Shown: in pieces, positions 12,101-21,525 of the stretch
How the letters are laid out: each line of letters starts with the position of its first letter
Numbering within the stretch: the first letter of the stretch is position 1
Assembly (NCBI GenBank): GCA_034008185.1
Contig: CM067089.1
Location: 23,532,213 to 23,596,212, forward strand
Direction: 5' to 3'
Origin: Gorsachius magnificus
Lineage: Eukaryota; Chordata; Aves; Pelecaniformes; Ardeidae
Length of the DNA: 64,000 bases
Position numbers and translations under genes: made by a program
The notes under the pieces: model-generated
Told to the model about the DNA's origin: nothing
Databases searched by the model: none
Seen by the model: only the letters and a program-made list of their open reading frames with translations

Positions 12101-14772
12101 GGGCAGAAGTGCTGCTTGACTCTGGCTGCCCCTTTCTCACAGGGATGCTGGCTCTGGAGATGCTTGGCCGAAGAGCTCACAACGACCATCCCAACAACTT
12201 CTCCCGCAGCCCACCCTACACAGAGGATGTAAAATGGCTCCTTGGGTTAGCTGCAAAGTTAGGTAAGGCTCAGAGCAGTACTTCAGCAGAAAATCCACTT
12301 GCTGGGATTTGGGCCATGGTGGGGAAAAAGCTCTTCGAAGAGTGAAACTTCAAAGATTGGGTGAGCCTGATACCCGATCCCATTTCTGAGAATGTTTCAG
12401 AAGATCCCTGCAGCTCTTTCATCGAGGCAGTTGTCCCATTTCTGGGTTGTGTAGGCACACTGTTGAATTTTGAGGCACTGGATGAAGTGCATGGGGTTGG
12501 ACAGGGCTCAGAACTTGTCTCTCTTCCATTCTATAACAACTTTTTCTTTTCCCTTTCCACTATCTTGTAGGTATTCCTCTTTCTTATTTATATTTACACC
12601 TTCTGTGAAGACCTTTTATAGCAATAGGTGCTCAAACCACCAATTGTTTGTTTTTTTGTTTCGATTTTTACTTCTACTTTGCTCTTGGATCTTTTTTGTC
12701 AGATAATTTTTTTTTTTTTTTTTTAATTCTTTCATCAGCAGTAAGAACTTAAAGAAAACCCCACAACCAACCAGCCTTTACAAACAGCCTGTCTAGTGGC
12801 ATGGCTTCTCCTGCTGCTGCTGGGGGAGCTTCACTGTAGGCAGCAGTGGGGAAGCTTGATTGTTTCTCCAGGCTTGCTGAGGCCTGAGTGCTGGAGCATC
12901 TAGGTGCTTCCTAGATGGGGAGGCAAGAAGTGGTGAGAGAAGGTGCAGTGTATCCTTGCCTCTCTAGTTACCTTGCACATCAGTTTTCTTTCATGTTCCC
13001 TTTAAAGATAGGTGAACTGGCAATATCAGTGACAGAAGTGGTACCTGGTCACTACTAAGACCTGACATATATCAGAATGATCTCTTGTCCTCATGAGTTT
13101 GCTAGAGTGTCTCCCCCAAGCCTGCTGGAGGATACATTACACTGAGAGAGGTGCTCCAAATCCAGGTTCCTGCGGGGAAGCACCTGATTTCTTGTGTTTC
13201 TCTTACCTTAACATTGTTGTTCTGACTGCTTCTTCCTGTGCAGGTGTAAACTACGTGCATCAGTTTTGCGTTGGTGCAGCCAAGGGGGTGCTGAGCCCTT
13301 TTGTGCTCCAGGAGATCATCATGGAAGCTCTACAGAGGCTCAACCCTGCCCATGTGCACAACCACCTGCGCACCCCAGCCTTCCACCAGCTGGTGCAGAG
13401 GTGCCAGCAGGCCTACATGCAGGTAACGTGTGGCCTGTCTTCCTGCCTGTCAAAGCTGCCAGGCCATTGCCTGCCTTGCAGGTACTGCCTGTGTGTGTGC
13501 AGAGGGGAAGGGACCTTGGGTACTGGTAGCTGAACTGGTCCACTGTCTGATGCATTCCTCTCCCTCAGCAGGGACTAGAATAGGCATCGCTTGCCCGTAT
13601 GGAGGCTGCATTGTTGTAGTGCTTCTTCCAAGGCCTCTTGCCTCCTGTGCTCGCCATGAACGATGGGGTGGTTCTGTGTTCCCCGTCTACTTTCTTCCTC
13701 TCTCCAAATGCTACCTGTACCTTTTAACTTCTGTACTTTTTCTTTGCTATGTTTTCAGGCCAAATGCTACCTGTACCTTTTAACTTCTGTACTTTTTCTT
13801 TGCTATGTTTTCAGGCCCCCTGTCCACCACCTAGCCTATTGGGTTTTTCTCTTTCCTTGTTTGTAGCCTGTATTTCCCTCGTCATGAAGCCCTGGCATGG
13901 CTGGCTGGTGTGCCAGTGCTGGCACTAATAGTGGAAGCAGCTTCGTCAGCTACCAGCATGGATGAGAGATCTCAGGATTTATTGAAACCAGGACAAGTGT
14001 GTTTCACTGAGACAGCTGGAATACCAGAGCTGCCTGTTCCTTAAAACAGTGTAAACAGGATACCCCACATGTACCTACATGTCTTGGATAAATGTTGGAT
14101 TAGCTGTCCTATCACCTAGGTGATGATTTGGAGAAATTACAGCTTCTTCACTTCAGCTCTTTTTCTGAGCTACATTAGGGAAATAGATTTCTGAAAAGCT
14201 GGACCTGCAGTTTTGGAGCCTGAGTTGAGAAGCTGATGGAAGTGACAGAGCTAAGCCTAGAGATATTTTGTAGCAACTTAGTGTAAGCCTTACTCCAGTG
14301 AAGGTGCTGGGTCCCCATGCTGAATGAATGGTATGAGAGTTAGAAGCTGGTGGGTGGAGTGTTAGCACTGTACTGTGGCACAATTTGGTGCCCCTGGAGG
14401 GGAGAACACCTGCTGTGCTGTGTGGTGCATTTTGGTGCTCTGAGGGGACACTCACCTTGGCTGTGTTAGGATGTATCGCCGTGGGAGCTCTGGAGTCCTC
14501 CTTTTGAGTGTCACCAGCATGAGGGTGGTAAGCAAATACCTTAAGGCTCTTTCTCTGTTCCCATCCAGTACATCCATCATCGGCTGATCCATCTCACTCC
14601 AGCTGACTACGATGACTTTGTGAATGCCATCCGCAGCGCCAGAAGCGCCTTCTGCCTGACTCCCATGGGCATGATGCAGTTTAATGATATTCTCCAGAAC
14701 CTAAAGCGCGGCAAGCAGGCAAAGGAGCTGTGGCAAAGGGTCTCTCTGGAAATGACCACCTTCTCGCCGTGA
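1..14772 (+). CDS. ZSWIM8: ZSWIM8, 3' half of coding region (14 exons, 5' end outside window)
   Basis: ZSWIM8 is the substrate receptor of a cullin-RING E3 ubiquitin ligase that targets Argonaute during target-directed microRNA degradation (established for mammals and flies; the worm homologue is EBAX-1). Joining 1-125, 678-776, 1677-1801, 3113-3344, 4124-4276, 4991-5213, 5413-5702, 6472-6695, 6984-7466, 8065-8233, 10562-10735, 12143-12262, 13244-13422 and 14569-14772 gives 2,800 nt, one open frame and a stop at 14,770. Every intron is GT-AG and every phase agrees. The product is the C-terminal ~932 residues, about half of the ~1,837-residue human protein. It matches the human sequence as I recall it along its whole length, strongest near the C-terminus (for example HNDHPNNFSRSPPYT and RSAFCLTPMGMMQFNDILQN). 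The SWIM zinc finger and elongin/cullin boxes lie upstream of the window. Introns up to 2.3 kb hold no other gene that I see. Confidence 0.95.
678..776 (+). CDS. ZSWIM8: ZSWIM8 exon
   Basis: It follows the acceptor TTTCTTTCAG and ends CTTG|GTAAGA. The 99 nt encode GSRPPSRNWNNEMPGDEELG and FEAAVAAL, an acidic linker well conserved with human. Phase is two bases in and one base out. The flanking introns (126-677 and 777-1676) show no other feature. Confidence 0.93.
1677..1801 (+). CDS. ZSWIM8: ZSWIM8 exon
   Basis: Acceptor CCCACAG, donor AAG|GTGAGT. It encodes MKTTVSEAEHPLLCEGTRR followed by EKGDLALALMITYKDDQ and SKLKK, almost identical to human. This is a helical segment. The methionine at its start is internal, not a translation start. 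Confidence 0.95.
3113..3344 (+). CDS. ZSWIM8: ZSWIM8 exon
   Basis: Begins ILDKLLDRESQTHKPQTLSS, then a Ser/Thr/Gln-rich variable stretch, and ends CAG-G|GTAAGA. Its acceptor is unusual: a long T/C tract (3,064-3,104) is followed by TTAAAAG, so purines sit directly before the AG. The variable half aligns loosely with human, as expected for disordered sequence. Confidence 0.92.
4124..4276 (+). CDS. ZSWIM8: ZSWIM8 exon
   Basis: Acceptor TTTATCTAG, donor ACAG|GTAGGA. It encodes VPSRLALGNRGGYNGR and a basic cluster, RQKKKH, both shared with human. The low-complexity character suggests a flexible linker. Confidence 0.93.
4911..4944 (+). repeat. Inverted repeat / intronic hairpin near a ZSWIM8 acceptor
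   Basis: The arms at 4911-4924 and 4931-4944 are complementary at 13 of 14 positions; the exception is a G-U pair in RNA. The loop is 6 nt. The acceptor AG at 4,989-4,990 lies ~45 nt downstream, so the stem sits about where the branch point would be expected. Confidence 0.75.
4991..5213 (+). CDS. ZSWIM8: ZSWIM8 exon, serine-rich
   Basis: Begins GC after GTTGTAG and encodes MASIDSSAPETTSDSSPTLS, RGQDSD, then a near-pure serine run (SDSISSSSSDSLGSSSSSG) and GGARAKTVEVG. It is almost identical to human. Such serine tracts are typical of disordered, phosphorylated linkers (inference). Donor AG|GTAATG. Confidence 0.95.
5413..5702 (+). CDS. ZSWIM8: ZSWIM8 exon
   Basis: Encodes AAAHFYFELAKTVLIKAGG, SSSGGHQGPHRNLHLCAF and EIGLYALGLHNFVSPNWLS, the start of the well-conserved C-terminal helical region. 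The conserved in-frame junction WITG-QAMEIG fixes the end at 5,702. The donor there is ACAG|GTTACA, which departs from the usual GTRAGT and is the weakest donor in the window. Confidence 0.94.
6472..6695 (+). CDS. ZSWIM8: ZSWIM8 exon
   Basis: Acceptor TTTACTCTTAG, donor CAG|GTGAGC. It encodes QAMEIGSAALNILVECWDG, HLTPPEVASLADRASRARD, SNMVRAAAELALSCLPHAH and ALNPNEIQRALVQCKEQ. Long amphipathic helices, nearly invariant with human. Confidence 0.96.
6984..7466 (+). CDS. ZSWIM8: ZSWIM8 exon (largest in window)
   Basis: 161 codons, acceptor CCCCCAG, donor CAG|GTGAGT. It opens with the conserved DNLMLEKACMAVEEAAKGGG and FEVAHQWYWLYEQT. A fast-evolving part follows: Ala/Thr/Val-rich (TVAAAVTAAATVMPVISVG) and then Gln/His/Pro-rich, ending HMPRPAVFPVPGSAYPQ. 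The His/Pro stretch is shorter than I recall in human. Confidence 0.95.
8065..8233 (+). CDS. ZSWIM8: ZSWIM8 exon
   Basis: Acceptor CTATCTTAG, donor GCGA|GTAAGT. It encodes GVHPAFIGAQYPYSVTTPS, LAATAVSFPGVPVPSMTQ and IAVHPYHSETGLSL, matching human. One base is left over at the 3' end. Mammalian isoforms differ at the following junction (from memory). Confidence 0.94.
10562..10735 (+). CDS. ZSWIM8: ZSWIM8 exon with tandem NAGNAG acceptor
   Basis: The acceptor region reads TCTTCAGTAG|GAAGT, so splicing after the first AG starts the exon at 10,562 and after the second at 10,565; both are in frame. It encodes GSVHAGSTFPAIQGASL, SSQPNSLVTGGFPAEDEQ and LHYLHSAYRVG. Donor GTTG|GTAAGG. Confidence 0.92.
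12143..12262 (+). CDS. ZSWIM8: ZSWIM8 exon
   Basis: Acceptor TTTCTCACAG, donor TTAG|GTAAGG. It encodes MLALEMLGRRAHNDHPNN, FSRSPPYTEDVKWLLGLA and AKL, differing from human by about one residue. This block is one of the most constrained parts of the protein. Confidence 0.97.
13244..13422 (+). CDS. ZSWIM8: ZSWIM8 exon
   Basis: Acceptor CTTCCTGTGCAG, donor CAG|GTAACG. It encodes VNYVHQFCVGAAKGVLSPF, VLQEIIMEALQRLNPAHVH, NHLRTPAFHQLVQRCQQ and AYMQ. Highly conserved with human. Confidence 0.97.
13704..13815 (+). repeat. Perfect 56-bp tandem duplication in a ZSWIM8 intron
   Basis: Unit 1 is 13,704-13,759 and unit 2 is 13,760-13,815, identical base for base. Each unit ends TTTTCTTTGCTATGTTTTCAGG, which resembles a pyrimidine tract plus a CAG acceptor. 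A recent duplication is the simplest reading. Confidence 0.95.
14569..14772 (+). CDS. ZSWIM8: ZSWIM8 last coding exon with stop
   Basis: Acceptor GTTCCCATCCAG. 67 codons plus TGA: YIHHRLIHLTPADYDDFVNA, IRSARSAFCLTPMGMMQF, NDILQNLKRGKQAKELW and QRVSLEMTTFSP. Nearly identical to the human C-terminus, which also ends in TFSP. Confidence 0.97.
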   Translation, partial: YIHHRLIHLTPADYDDFVNAIRSARSAFCLTPMGMMQFNDILQNLKRGKQAKELWQRVSLEMTTFSP

Positions 14773-15595
14773 CAGCAGGTGGAGCTCCACGGACACACAA
14801 CCCTTTGCCTCGCATAGTTGTAGTTCCATTTACACCATCCTTCCTATTGGTGTCTTTTTTATTTTAGTTTTAACTTGTTGGAAACCACTGATCTGATGTA
14901 TTTATACCATGACATTCCTCTCCAGCACTGTTGCGTGTTGGCGCTCTGCTTTGCTCGCTCTTCCTCCTCCTTCCCAGTGGGCTGCAGGCTTCAGAAGCAT
15001 CAGGAAACGAGAAGGAAGTTGAGCTGGCTGCCCTGTGGTGTAGTCACCGCTTTTTTCCCTGAGCCCCTGGAGTCTGTCCTGCGAGCAGTTTGCAGTGTGA
15101 TTACGCATGTGTTAGAGGGGTGGGGGATTCTGTCTTAAATATTTATTTTGGCATTTATAAATATGTAAACTTTTTTTTTTGTATGGGCTTCTCTTACTCC
15201 ACACACCATCTCCTGTTGGGAGAGGCTGGGACTGCTGTGCACAGCCAGTGCTCCCTCCATTCCTTTCAGCACCTCCTGCTGAGAGAAGCTGAGACTGGAG
15301 TAGCAGGGCCAGGGCCACCTCTGCGGCTTTCTGCAGCAGCTGCCGAGGGCAGAGGCTGGAGCTTGGGCAGTCAGAGTCCGTGACTGTGCTGAGCTGCCTG
15401 GAGACTGCCAAAAGTGCTTGGGCTCTTTCTCAGGAGTGTCCCTCACGGGGCACTGCTGGCTCATAGGATGTTCTGATCCCGGTCGTTCAGAGTTGTACAA
15501 TCGTGTTTCTTTTGGCTGGGGTATTACTCTCCTGTAATCAGTTTCTTATCCCTTGTCTCTTCTCGTTTCCTGATTAAACACTCGTTTTCTTAGAC
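14773..15595 (+). other. ZSWIM8: ZSWIM8 3' UTR (approximate end)
   Basis: Non-coding sequence from the stop to shortly past the ATTAAA signal. It contains an AU-rich block at about 15,136-15,180 with two ATTTA pentamers and a run of ten T, which are candidate mRNA-stability elements. The 3' end is inferred from the signal and the T/G-rich sequence after it, not from transcript data. Confidence 0.75.
15573..15578 (+). terminator. Polyadenylation signal ATTAAA for ZSWIM8
   Basis: This is the commonest variant hexamer, ~800 nt after the stop. It is followed by T-rich (CTCGTTTTCTTAG) and then TG-containing sequence, as expected downstream of a cleavage site near 15,590-15,600. Confidence 0.7.
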
Positions 15596-15599
15596 TGAC

Positions 15600-18500
15600 T
15601 CTGTTCTCTCTGCTATGATGTTGACAGTCTGATGGAGCTGGCCAGCTGTATGTCAGCAGGAGCTCCTGTGAGCCCTGGTGGATAGCTGTCCTGCCTTGGG
15701 GAACAGCAGTCCAGCACAAGGCAGGTGGCCAGAGCTTTTACACAAGCTGTGAGCTAGAAGCTCCTTGCCTGGTACTGCTCTGAGTGACACGCCTCTGCAG
15801 AGGCTGAGGTATGTGTGGCCTGGGTCGTTGATGGGTGTCAGGGGAGTTGGTGGTAAGCCTGGGCTGTTCTGCCTACACTTCTGCCAGCCACCAGGTTCTT
15901 TTTCTGGTCTTGACACCAGCGACATTGTGTGGTAATGCAGAGCCTTGTATTTCCAAAGTATCATGCAGAACAGTAGCTGCTCACCCGTGATGTGATTGTG
16001 CACGAAGGCTAGTGGTCTGCTCCCATGTGTGTAGAGAGATGTTTGGTGGACTATATGAGATATCCAATAGGGACAGCGTTGCAGAAAATTAATTTTAGAA
16101 AGCTTTTATTTTTATGCCAAGGAAATTTAAAAGGCTTCTGCCATTTGTAAGCATACAAGCACATAAATTTCAGGGCTTTTAAAACTGGAAGTCAGATGAT
16201 CGGTGGATGTTAAGAATCCAAATTCTCAGTAGTAATGTATTTTACTTCTTTCTTGGGTTTAGCCAATGACAATAGGGAGCTTTTGGTTTCTGCACGCTAG
16301 AAATATGTGCATGTTTGTATTTGATATTTTCAATGATAGTCTTAAAAAATAAACAAACTAACTCATAGGCATAGGGCAAAAGAGATGAACAGGCTCCCTT
16401 GGTTTGACTTTGTACTGCAGAGGCCAGAGTGTGACTGAGGTTCCTCTACTTCTGATTGTGTGACAGTAACTATTTAAAGATCTCCTTACAGCCCCCTGTA
16501 TTCCTCCGTAAGATGTCCGGTTACATGCTAATTATAAATGCTGGCATTCATAAGAATGTGTTTAAGTTTTGTGGTTTTTAAACTGAACTCCATGTTGATT
16601 GTGAGCTGCCTGTTACTGAGCAAAACTCCTGGATTTGACTGGAGAGCACAGCCTGATGTCTGGAAGGTTTGGGTTCCTGCAGCACTTTCAGTGCTCTTTG
16701 GTTCTTGCATGTTCAGAACTGGGAAGGGAGTTTGGAGAAAAATGAGTTTCCTAATCAAGTCTGATAGTTTCCTTTCTACTGCTTGTAGGAGAAAATTGGG
16801 GGAAGAGAAGGGGAGCATCTTCTAGAAGGAAAGAAGCAGAAGGGAAATGGGCAAAAGAGCTGAACGTGTTAAATATCAGGAGCAGAAGGGACTGTTACTG
16901 CACTGAGGATTTGGACTGAACAGGGAAATGAAATGGCAGAGCCTGATCTGTGATATCTATTAGAAGACTACACTTAGACCCTGAGTAGGCAAGTTATCAG
17001 ACTACTGTAATTAAAAACCACCAGGAGCACAAGAGTGCCGTCACCAGAATTGTTGTTTTGGGAAAATACAGTGGAGCTGCTTATCATGAGGTTAGAATGG
17101 ACTTTAGCTGGAAGTGTACTTGCTTTCATGCTGTGTAGTCCCCATAAAAACCGTAAAAGAGCAGCAATCACAATACCCATTATCTTTCACTGTGCTCAGA
17201 ACTTTCTCTCATTTGGTTATTTTACCCATTCTAGTTCTCCTACAGATTGCACTGCTTACATATGACAGACCCTGTCAGAGTTGTCTTCCAGCGGCTGCAG
17301 AGCCTCAATAGAGGAAGAGCCAGGGAATCTCACCTCAGGCTGATGTTGACTGAACAAGCAGCTCTGTGGTATGAGGCACAGGTCAGTAGTTTAAGGAGTT
17401 TCCAGTCTCTGAAAAAATTCCTCAGAGCGAGCAGAGAGAGATGGGAGCTGTGTGGAGGTGCTGCAGGCTCATTTATTCAGGTCTTCCAGAGCACACTTTT
17501 AGTCCTGGATTTCTACATCTATTAATCCTGAGCCATATCCCATGGAAATATATCTGAGCAAGGACAGGAGAAAGGATAAGGTGACAAAGGAGATGATGGC
17601 GTTTTTTCTTGCCATGTGGCTGGGAGGTTCTTGAGATATTCTTCCTTTATAGGAGATGAGATGAGCCCTGGTGGCCCCAGAAGCATTTATCTACTATTAA
17701 AGCAGAAAAAATATTACCCAGTGCAATTGTGTTAGTTTGGTCACTATTCCAGGAGTAGGGGAAATACTTCGGCTCAGAAATTCTGACAAGACATTTCAGT
17801 GGAAGACCTGTAGAAGAGCAGTGGTCGCAGCCAACTCAAATTTCCTTTGACTTTCAGTTAACTCATGTTTTTTCACTCAGAATAAATGTTCTCTAGGTCC
17901 TTGACCTTACCAGCAACACATGAAGTGGCTGCAGTGAAGGCCAGCTGCCACAGCAGCTGGATGCTTTAGAGCTCTTCTAGTATAGAAATGGTTGTTTTCT
18001 GTGTTGGCTACCACCTCTCCCCAGGCTGGGCAGCAACTGCTGAATTTAGTCAGTACTAATAGCTACAGGTATTTGTCTGGATAGGGCCTGGCCCCCACTT
18101 GCGTGAAGAGAGATGATATTCTGTGGTGGGAGACCTTGCAGTGGATTAATGTCATGTTTGGTGAAGTCTAATTCGCTCTCCATTCTGTGAAGGTACAGTG
18201 AATGAGGTCTTCACACGGTACTTCTCCCTGTGTCTTCCATTCACAATGACTTGCTTTTGCTTGCCAGATTTGTTTCCTCCTGTGACCACAGGAAATACAC
18301 TTTCCCTTTTAGCTGTTAGTGTCTCTGGAAATAACAGCTCACTTCAGCATGAGGACTTGGAGAAGTCAAATTTGTACAGGTGCAGATGAAACCAACTGAG
18401 AAGCGGCTGATGGCTTTACTGCAAAGATACCTGTAGGCCGGTTCTCACTGTCCTGCTGGCATTGAAGATTGAACCGTTTCCATTTTAAGGGTCCATGCAC

Positions 18501-21500
18501 TTGGGCAGGGTGGGGGAGATGCCTGTCCAAGCACAGCGAAAGCTGAAGTGCAGCTTGGGGCTGTTCTGTGCTAGGGTTTCTATTTGAGCCTGTGACAAGT
18601 TAATGCTTTTTCTCAGTGGTAATGACCAAAGGCAAGCGCTGGGTGCTGTCGGAAGGTAACGTCACTGCTGTATAGCATCTCTTCTTGGCATAAAGACAGT
18701 GACTGTAAGCAAGTGATTTGTTTTTCTTGTTGGTGTTGCCTGCTTACAGTTACAGTATTCATAATACTGCACAGGCTGCACTGCTCAATTCCTTCATTGC
18801 GACAGAGGGGCTGTGTGCCGCCTTAGAGGAAGGGGTAAATGCTGGAAATGCAGTAGAAGTCTATTGTAGATAGTATATGGACAGGGCGTGCACTACGAAT
18901 GGGGACGGGGTTCCCACAATTTCCTTCCATGTCATGCTTTGCCTCATTTAAGTCAGCCAGGAGAGCACCTCTGTCAGGAAGTTTGGGGCGTAAAGGGCAG
19001 CCGTTGTGCAGGGCCTCATGTCGACACATTATTTTCAGTCTTGAAATGCAGCTTTTCCAAGGACTTGACTGACTGGGGGATTCTGAGACGGGCCTGCGTT
19101 ATGCTCCTCTGTGATTAAGTGAAATAAATGTGAGCTGGGTTGCAGAGTGCTGGGGCGGTGTCACTGTTAGGTGCTTGGTCACAAGCACTGTGGAGAGACT
19201 GGCGAAGTCGCTAAGACTAGATAGATGAGACTGGGGAGAAAGAGAGTCTTGGAAGGAAACCACTCTTTAAAGCCAAAAAATAGATTAATAAATTATTTCT
19301 ACATAGTTCTCAAGAGCAGTGCAAATGAGAGCATCAGGAATACTTTTTTGGTAGCAAAACCAGCTTGCAGTGTGTTTCTCAGGGGCGAGTGTTAGTTTGT
19401 AATCTTAAAAATGCTCAGTGTTTACACCCCACCCCCCCCCAAGCCTTTAAGAAGGGGAAAGAAACAAAACTGTAGGTAAAGCCCTGGTAACTGGTGAGGC
19501 AGTCCCAGTGCTCAATCCATGTCCTGCTGTGTGATGGGAACTTTTATTCCTGGCTTGAGGTAGCTGGCTGGAAAACACTTCTGTGTGTGTGTGCATGCGC
19601 ACACGTGTGTGCGTGATGATGCTGTCTTGGTGTCCTGCTTGCAGCTGCACCGTGTCAGCCAGGAGACACCCAGGCTTCAGCAAGGGGGAGACGAGCAGGT
19701 TTGTGTCAGATTTGGCATGGTCAGACCCATTCGCCATTGCTTGTCTTGACATGCTACTGTTGCTACAGCAAAATGACCAGCAAGGAATCAAGGGAGTCTC
19801 TTACCAACTGAGTGTGAATTTTTCAGGGTGAGTTTGATGAAGTTGCTAGTTAGCCGCATAGTGCTAGATCCTGTGTGTCCTCCTGACTCCCAGGACCTGC
19901 AGGCGTCTGCCAGGAACATGCGCCTTTGCAGCACCGTCATCAAGTGAAAACTGCAGTGGTCAGCAATTAGATTTTTATTTTTTTTTTTAATGTAGATTTT
20001 CTATATGCTGCCACCTATGGAGATGTTCTCCCACTTCCCTTAAAAGGTCTCTACCCTACAGTTGAAACTTGTACCGGTATTTCCTGTACCTAGTAGAAAG
20101 AGGGAGTAGCCTACTTTTAAGTATTTTCCTGATTGAATGCTCTGTGTGTGTGTGCGAGTAGAAGTTCCAGCTTCGTACACTGAACTTGTTTGTCTGAGGT
20201 TGGTACACACACTCTCTCTGATGGTATTAAGGAAAAAAATAAAGTTTCCTATTGTTCATTTTGCCAATTCTCACCTTCTGTGCACCCTTCCAGTTCCAAA
20301 AAAAATGACAGGACCTGGCTGCTGTTGCTATTACCATCCCGTGCCTTTCTGGTCCCTGGTCAAAGTACTCCTTTTTGAATGGGTCAGGTTCCTAGGCATC
20401 ACACTACAAAAATACTTTTAATACATTGTAAAAAATTTTTCAGGTAATGTTTTGTGCTTACTGGTCTCCTTGTCTTAGAAGTGAACTGCTGCTTACTATG
20501 ACCTTCTGTTATTGAACAGTGAGGTAAGAAGTCGAGGTTTGTTTCTACTACCAAAATGAAGTGTGAGGGTCTGTGCTCTATAAGTGCCAAATGGGTCAGT
20601 ACCTAATAACCAGTGTAGCTCACTGGAAAAGGTGGTTTTGTTGGCTTTTTGACTGTAACTGCTCTTGGGAGGGGGTGTTTGCTTCCACAGCTTTGAATGG
20701 ATGGCTGGAAAGAGGGTAAGCAGCAATGTGCTGCTGTCACAGGGAGTTACCAGATTTGAAAATGACTTCATCAGCTAAATCAGATACATTTGGATCTGAC
20801 CGCAGCAGGTGTTCACTGTTGTTCACTGTTAACATAAGCAGTAAGAACAAGCATAGCGTAAAAATGAAGCAATGGGGGGGAGGAAAAGAGTAAATCATGA
20901 GAATACACAGCTGCCCTTTGCTGCCTTGATGGAAGGACTATTGCCAGTAAAATAACCCTCACATTTAGTGAGCCTGTCCCAACATTTATTCCTGGTACCT
21001 TGATTAATTTTTTTTTAAATGCTTGAAGCCAGCTCCTTGAAGATGTACCATAGTAAAGCGTGAAGTAATTGTGCAAGTAAGTGACAGCCTGTAATGGATT
21101 AAGAGTGGGAAACTTTAATGGAGCATCAGTAGCATTGGTCCTGGGATCCTTCTGTGGCAGCACGTAAAAGTAGCTGCTGCGCTGCTGCTGTGTTTATTTG
21201 TGAAGCGTGAGCTGTCAGGCTGTTTTACAAAGCTGTCACAACCTTGACTACTTCAACAGTGTTTTGCTTCCAGTTGAGTGTAAGGTTGCTTATTACTGGA
21301 GGTCTGCTCACCTGGACAGGAGGTGCACAGCAAAGCCTGCAGGTGCGCTTGCAGAGAAAGGAGCCTCAGGACACTGTTTGTTTCTGTGTGGTTACAAACA
21401 GGACTTAAAACACCTTTGTTGCCCTCCCAAATATCAGCTGTAAGGCCTGGAGCAGTTGGTTTTGCAGTTTTTCTTACCCTTCTACCAAGCTTAGGATCCA

Positions 21501-21525
21501 AGACATCACTCCAAATGATCACAAA
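15600..21525. other. Intergenic region between convergent ZSWIM8 and NDST2
   Basis: About 5.9 kb with only short unrelated open frames and no exon that I recognise on either strand. It contains a C run at 19,432-19,440, a mixed TG/CA repeat at about 19,580-19,615, a T-rich run near 19,975-19,988 and a short TG run near 20,143-20,153. No CR1-like 3' end or LTR is recognisable. Confidence 0.7.

Noticed and set aside
14118..14170. C/D-box snoRNA-like motifs (GTGATGA ... CTGA) in a ZSWIM8 intron
   Set aside because: Box spacing is ~47 nt, shorter than typical, and the flanks do not form a terminal stem.
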